Assembly: GCA_029960065.1 (NCBI GenBank)
Contig: JASCOF010000001.1
Location: 620,001-684,000 of the forward strand
DNA: 64,000 nucleotides
Source: Flavobacteriaceae bacterium PS02336
GTDB taxonomy: Bacteria > Bacteroidota > Bacteroidia > Flavobacteriales > Flavobacteriaceae
Direction: 5' to 3'
Shown piece after piece: positions 60,173 through 64,000 of the stretch (within the stretch, counting starts at the first letter, position 1; each line of letters starts with the position of its first letter). Under the pieces are notes generated by a model. That model searched no databases. It saw only the letters and a list, made by a program, of their open reading frames with translations, and was not told the origin of the DNA. A program made the position numbers and the translations under genes.

Positions 60173-62473
60173 ATGAAAAACAAATTAGTCTTACTTTTTT
60201 TAGGATGTGCTGTTTTGGGGTATGCTCAAAAAAAGAGCACAAAGAGCACAGTAAAAATTAAACCTAAGTCGGAGTTTGTGGCAGAGTTAATGTCAAAAAT
60301 GACATTAGATGAGAAATTAGGACAGTTAAATTTACCAACATCTGGAGATATTACCACAGGGCAGGCAAACAGCTCAAATGTGGCAAAAAATATTGCTGAA
60401 GGTAAAGTGGGCGGTTTGTTCAACATTAAATCAGTTCAAAAAATTAAAGAAGTACAGAAAATTGCGGTTGAAAAAAGCCGTTTAAAAATTCCGTTGCTTT
60501 TTGGTATGGACGTTATACACGGTTACGAAACAACATTCCCAATTCCGTTAGGATTATCTTGTACTTGGGATATGGCTTTAATTGAAAGAAGTGCGCAAAT
60601 TGCGGCAAAAGAAGCAAGTGCAGATGGTATCAACTGGACATTTTCTCCAATGGTAGATATTTCGCGTGACCCGCGTTGGGGAAGAGTTTCTGAAGGTTCT
60701 GGAGAAGATCCTTATTTAGGAAGCCAGATTGCAAAAGCAATGGTAAATGGTTACCAGCAAAATGATCTTTCAAAAAACAATTCAATATTAGCTTGTGTTA
60801 AACACTTCGCATTATATGGAGCTCCAGAAGGCGGACGTGATTACAACACAGTTGATATGAGCCACATCAGAATGTTTAACGATTATTTCCCTCCTTATAA
60901 AGCAGCAGTTGATGCTGGTGTAGGTTCGGTTATGGCATCTTTCAACGAAGTTGATGGAATTCCAGCAACAGGAAACAAATGGTTAATGACAGATGTTTTA
61001 AGAAAACAATGGGGATTCAAAGGTTTTGTAGTAACAGATTTTACTGGAATTCCTGAAATGATTGAGCACGGAATGGGTAATCTTCAAGACGTTTCTGCTT
61101 TAGCATTAAATGCTGGTGTTGAAATGGATATGGTTGGAGAAGGTTTCTTAGGAACTTTGAAAAAATCATTAGATGAAAAAAGAGTTTCTATCGAAACAAT
61201 TGACAATGCTGTAAAACTTATTTTAGAAGCAAAATACGATTTAGGATTATTCCAAGATCCTTACAAATATTGTGATGAGAAAAGAGCTAAAACTGAAATC
61301 TTCACAACAGATAGCAGAAAAGAAGCGCGTCAAATTGCAGCACAATCATTGGTATTATTAAAAAACCAAAATCAATTATTGCCTCTTAAAAAATCAGGTA
61401 CAATTGGTTTGATCGGACCATTGGCAGATGCTAAAGAAAATATGCCAGGAACTTGGAGTGTGGCTACAAAAATGGAAAATGCAGTTTCTCTATTAAGAGG
61501 AATCAAAGAAGTTGCCGGAACAGGAACAAAAGTTTTATATGCTAAAGGAAGTAACTTAGATTACGATGAAACTTTTGAAACTAACGCAACAATGTTCGGG
61601 AAAACATTACACCGTGATGCACGTTCAAAAGAAGAAATGTTAGCTGAAGCTTTAAAAGTTGCTGAACAGTCAGATGTAATTGTTGCGGCTTTAGGAGAAT
61701 CTGCAGAAATGAGCGGTGAATCTAGCAGCCGTACGAATTTAGAAATTCCACAAGCGCAGAAAGATTTATTAAACGCTTTATTAAAGACAGGAAAACCAGT
61801 TGTTTTGGTTTTATTTGATGGACGTCCATTAGTAATTACTGACGAAGAAAAAACAGTTCCTGCAATTTTAAATGCTTGGTTTGCGGGTACAGAAGCAGGT
61901 TATGCAATTGCGGATGTTTTATTTGGAGATGTAAATCCTTCTGGAAAATTGACTTCAACTTTTCCAAGAAGCGTTGGACAATTACCAATTTACTATGCAC
62001 ACAAAAATACAGGAAGACCACTTTCTAACACAGAGGGAAAATTCGAAAAATTCAGATCAAATTATATTGACGAAAGAAACGAGCCATTATTCCCATTCGG
62101 ATTTGGTTTGAGCTACACGACTTTTGATTATTCAAACTTGAAAATTTCTTCTGATAAAATGAATGCATCAGGAAAATTGAAAGTAACGGTTGATGTAGCA
62201 AATACTGGAAATTTTGATGGAAAAGAAACCGTTCAATTATACATTAGAGATGTAGTTGGTTCTGTAACAAGACCAGTTAGAGAACTAAAAGGTTTCCAAA
62301 AAATAGCTCTTAAAAAAGGAGAGAAACAAACAGTAAGTTTTGACATTACTGTAGAGAATTTAAAATTTTATAACTCTGATTTACAATTCGTAGCAGAGCC
62401 AGGGCAGTTTGATATCTTTATTGGAGGTAATTCAAATGCCGATAAGAAAGTTAGTTTTGAGTTAACTAAATAG
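60173..62473 (+). CDS. bglX: beta-glucosidase, GH3 family (BglX-like)
   Basis: 766 aa. Signal peptide (LVLLFLGCAVLGYAQ). The GH3 N-terminal barrel has PLLFGMDVIHGYETTFPIPLG and the nucleophile Asp289 in FVVTDFTGIPE; the C-terminal domain has SDVIVAALGESAEMSGESSSRT and an Fn3-like end (VQLYIRDVVGSVTRPVRELKGFQK). It cleaves beta-linked glucose from the non-reducing end of oligosaccharides in the periplasm. Last gene of the PUL operon before a strong terminator. Confidence 0.96.
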   Translation: MKNKLVLLFLGCAVLGYAQKKSTKSTVKIKPKSEFVAELMSKMTLDEKLGQLNLPTSGDITTGQANSSNVAKNIAEGKVGGLFNIKSVQKIKEVQKIAVEKSRLKIPLLFGMDVIHGYETTFPIPLGLSCTWDMALIERSAQIAAKEASADGINWTFSPMVDISRDPRWGRVSEGSGEDPYLGSQIAKAMVNGYQQNDLSKNNSILACVKHFALYGAPEGGRDYNTVDMSHIRMFNDYFPPYKAAVDAGVGSVMASFNEVDGIPATGNKWLMTDVLRKQWGFKGFVVTDFTGIPEMIEHGMGNLQDVSALALNAGVEMDMVGEGFLGTLKKSLDEKRVSIETIDNAVKLILEAKYDLGLFQDPYKYCDEKRAKTEIFTTDSRKEARQIAAQSLVLLKNQNQLLPLKKSGTIGLIGPLADAKENMPGTWSVATKMENAVSLLRGIKEVAGTGTKVLYAKGSNLDYDETFETNATMFGKTLHRDARSKEEMLAEALKVAEQSDVIVAALGESAEMSGESSSRTNLEIPQAQKDLLNALLKTGKPVVLVLFDGRPLVITDEEKTVPAILNAWFAGTEAGYAIADVLFGDVNPSGKLTSTFPRSVGQLPIYYAHKNTGRPLSNTEGKFEKFRSNYIDERNEPLFPFGFGLSYTTFDYSNLKISSDKMNASGKLKVTVDVANTGNFDGKETVQLYIRDVVGSVTRPVRELKGFQKIALKKGEKQTVSFDITVENLKFYNSDLQFVAEPGQFDIFIGGNSNADKKVSFELTK

Positions 62474-62494
62474 TTGGTTTATTGATTAGTAATT

Positions 62495-62530
62495 AGCCCT
62501 TCGTGTGTTTGGTTAGCGAAGGGCTTTTTT
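62495..62530 (+). terminator. terminator after bglX
   Basis: AGCCCTTCG (62495-62503) pairs with CGAAGGGCT (62517-62525), followed by T7. Confidence 0.92.
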
Positions 62531-62563
62531 TTAGACAAAAAATCAATTTTAAAACGGAATGAG

Positions 62564-63340
62564 ATGAAAAATTTTAGAATAGTATGTTCATTAGTTTTTT
62601 TGCTTGTTTTTTCTTTGTGTAATGCTCAGAAAAATTCAATTGTAGCACATCGCGGTGCGTGGAAAAAAAACAATCTCCCAGAAAATTCTATTGCATCATT
62701 ACGACATGCGATCGACTTAAAATTGCCAGGTTCAGAATTTGATGTTTGGAGAACAGCAGACGATTCACTTGTAATTAATCATGACGCTCACTATAATAAA
62801 CTGCTGATTGAAAAAACAAATTATGCCGATTTAATTGCATTTAAACTTTCTAACGGAGAAAAACTGCCGACGCTGCACGAATATATTTCGGAAGGAAAAA
62901 GAAATAACAAACACACGCTTTTAGTTTGCGAAATAAAACCTTCAGAAATAAGTAAAGAAAGAGGACAAAAAACAGCTTTAATGTCTGTAGAAGTTATCAA
63001 AAAACTAAAGGCAGACAAAAATACTTGTTACATCAGTTTTGATTACGACATTCTTAAAGCAATTAGAAAAGCAGATTCAAAAACGTCTTTACAATATTTG
63101 GAAGGAAATAAATCTCCAAAAGAGGTAAAAGCAGATAAAATTAACGGTGTTGATTATCATTATTCAGTCTTTAAAAAACATCCAGAATGGATTCAAGAAG
63201 CAAAAGACAATAGAATTATCTTAAATGCTTGGACTGTAAATGAAGCTTCAGATATGGATTGGATTATAGACCACAAATTCAATTACATTACCACAAACGA
63301 ACCAGAACTTTTAAGTGAAAGATTAAAAATTAAAAAATAA
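62564..63340 (+). CDS. exported glycerophosphodiester phosphodiesterase-like protein
   Basis: 258 aa. Signal peptide LVFSLCNAQ. The GDPD barrel has IVAHRGAWKKNNLPENS (HRG...PENS), EFDVWRTADDSLVINHD and HTLLVCEIKPS (metal and catalytic residues). It should cleave glycerophosphodiesters in the periplasm, yet in PUL context it may act on other cyclic or diester substrates. It lies beyond the terminator, so it is a separate transcription unit, with a GH43-like gene following. Confidence 0.88.
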   Translation: MKNFRIVCSLVFLLVFSLCNAQKNSIVAHRGAWKKNNLPENSIASLRHAIDLKLPGSEFDVWRTADDSLVINHDAHYNKLLIEKTNYADLIAFKLSNGEKLPTLHEYISEGKRNNKHTLLVCEIKPSEISKERGQKTALMSVEVIKKLKADKNTCYISFDYDILKAIRKADSKTSLQYLEGNKSPKEVKADKINGVDYHYSVFKKHPEWIQEAKDNRIILNAWTVNEASDMDWIIDHKFNYITTNEPELLSERLKIKK

Positions 63341-63368
63341 TCAGAAAACTTACTAACACCTACAAACA

Positions 63369-64000
63369 ATGAAAAAAAGATATAAACTGTTTGCATTGCC
63401 CATTTTATTTGTGGTCTTTTTTAGTCACAATCTTTTGGCACAAAAATTAGGTAAAACGGAATGGTTTGATCCTAATAGACCCGCAACAACTTTTTGTAAT
63501 CCAATTAATATTGGATACAATTATACGACTCACAATCATAATAGAATTCCAGAATCACGCCGTTCTAGTGCCGATCCTGTAATTATTACATACAAAGGCG
63601 AATATTATTTATTTGCGACGAATCAAGCAGGTTTCTTTTGGAGTAAAGACATGTCAGACTGGAATTTTGTGTATGGAAGTTTTCAAAGAGAGCCAGGTGA
63701 TGACGACCAATGTGCGCCAGCAGCATGGGTGGTAAATGACACTTTATTTTACGTAGGATCAACTTGGAAAAGAGATCATCCAATTTGGAAAACTGCAGAT
63801 CCAAAATCGGGAAGATGGACGCGTCACGTAGACAAAGCAATGTTGCCAACTTGGGATCCAGCTATTTTTCAAGACGATGACAAAAAAGTATATATGTACT
63901 ACGGTTCAAGCGGAAAATTGCCATTGGTTGGAGTAGAAGTAGATTATAATACTTGGCTTCCAAAAGGAAATCAAGCTGATTATGCAGAATTGTATAAAGC
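63369..64000 (+). CDS. GH43-like glycoside hydrolase, N-terminal part (partial)
   Basis: The ATG at 63369 opens a frame that runs to the window end (210 codons seen). A signal peptide (FVVFFSHNLLAQ) is followed by SSADPVIITYKGEYYLFATNQ, the catalytic-base Asp motif of five-bladed propeller GH43-type enzymes, and TWDPAIFQDDDKKVYMYYG, a second blade. Substrate cannot be told. It starts 28 bp after the GDPD-like gene, so the two are likely co-transcribed. Confidence 0.85.
   Translation, partial: MKKRYKLFALPILFVVFFSHNLLAQKLGKTEWFDPNRPATTFCNPINIGYNYTTHNHNRIPESRRSSADPVIITYKGEYYLFATNQAGFFWSKDMSDWNFVYGSFQREPGDDDQCAPAAWVVNDTLFYVGSTWKRDHPIWKTADPKSGRWTRHVDKAMLPTWDPAIFQDDDKKVYMYYGSSGKLPLVGVEVDYNTWLPKGNQADYAELYK

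Noticed and set aside
1..64000. CRISPR arrays, rRNA operons or intact tRNA genes
   Set aside because: No regularly spaced repeats of 25-40 bp, no rRNA-like segments, and only broken tRNA-like ends were found.

Overview
The window looks like chromosomal DNA of a Flavobacterium-type Bacteroidota. It is AT-rich, has SusC/SusD genes, HemA/HemH and Pta/AckA of flavobacterial type, promoter-like TAnnTTTG boxes, almost no Shine-Dalgarno signals and many Sec or lipoprotein signals. No database could be searched, so the genus rests on sequence style and on families recognised by eye.

Layout. 1-3.7 kb: end of a thioesterase gene, a TlpA-like thioredoxin, an AHSA1/SRPBCC protein, a CPA1 Na+/H+ antiporter and a leucine-rich-repeat protein, all on the minus strand. 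3.8-6.1 kb: a REP-like element, an elaborate upstream region and dnaK. 6.1-9.3 kb: a 19-bp candidate att site followed by an integration module (zinc-ribbon/HTH protein, tyrosine recombinase, membrane protein, HTH protein). 9.5-17.2 kb: hemA, a set of exported haem/redox proteins (truncated-globin lipoprotein, DUF5777 barrel, OB-fold protein, cytochrome c lipoprotein, two YceI proteins), an AraC regulator and hemH. 17.5-23.6 kb: a fasciclin protein and a Crp/Fnr regulator followed by a co-directional run (peroxiredoxin-like, YHS, DoxX-like, DinB, NRDE, ATP-grasp, LysE-like). 24-29 kb: a more GC-rich ion-transport block (NhaA, DUF389, ClC). 29-34.4 kb: a thioredoxin-ApbE-DUF4266-DUF3570 operon, a VIT/CCC1 transporter and small proteins. 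35-41.2 kb: a PAS histidine kinase between two receiver-only response regulators, a methyltransferase, small proteins and a cold-shock protein. 41.4-44.6 kb: a small integrative element bounded by an 18-bp direct repeat. 45.4-50.4 kb: corA, pta, ackA and a membrane protein. 50.5-64 kb: a polysaccharide utilisation locus (hybrid propeller/LuxR regulator, SusC, SusD, GH144-like, esterase, GH3), then a GDPD-like protein and the start of a GH43-like gene.

The most notable structural signal is the sequence at 6108-6126, which recurs exactly and in the same orientation at 45044-45062. The left copy sits just upstream of an integrase. Everything between dnaK and corA could therefore be one roughly 39-kb genomic island carrying extra haem, redox, ion-transport and signalling genes, with the 3.2-kb element nested near its right end. 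The two candidate att cores share one design, TGYACC-N5-TGYACC. Three copies of a REP-like palindromic element and a separate long inverted repeat add to the mobile or repetitive content.

Other points: nhaA and one response regulator have a -7 box directly against the start codon, suggesting leaderless mRNAs; the susC promoter region is full of palindromes; and two exported redox gene sets of unclear function are candidates for undescribed systems.
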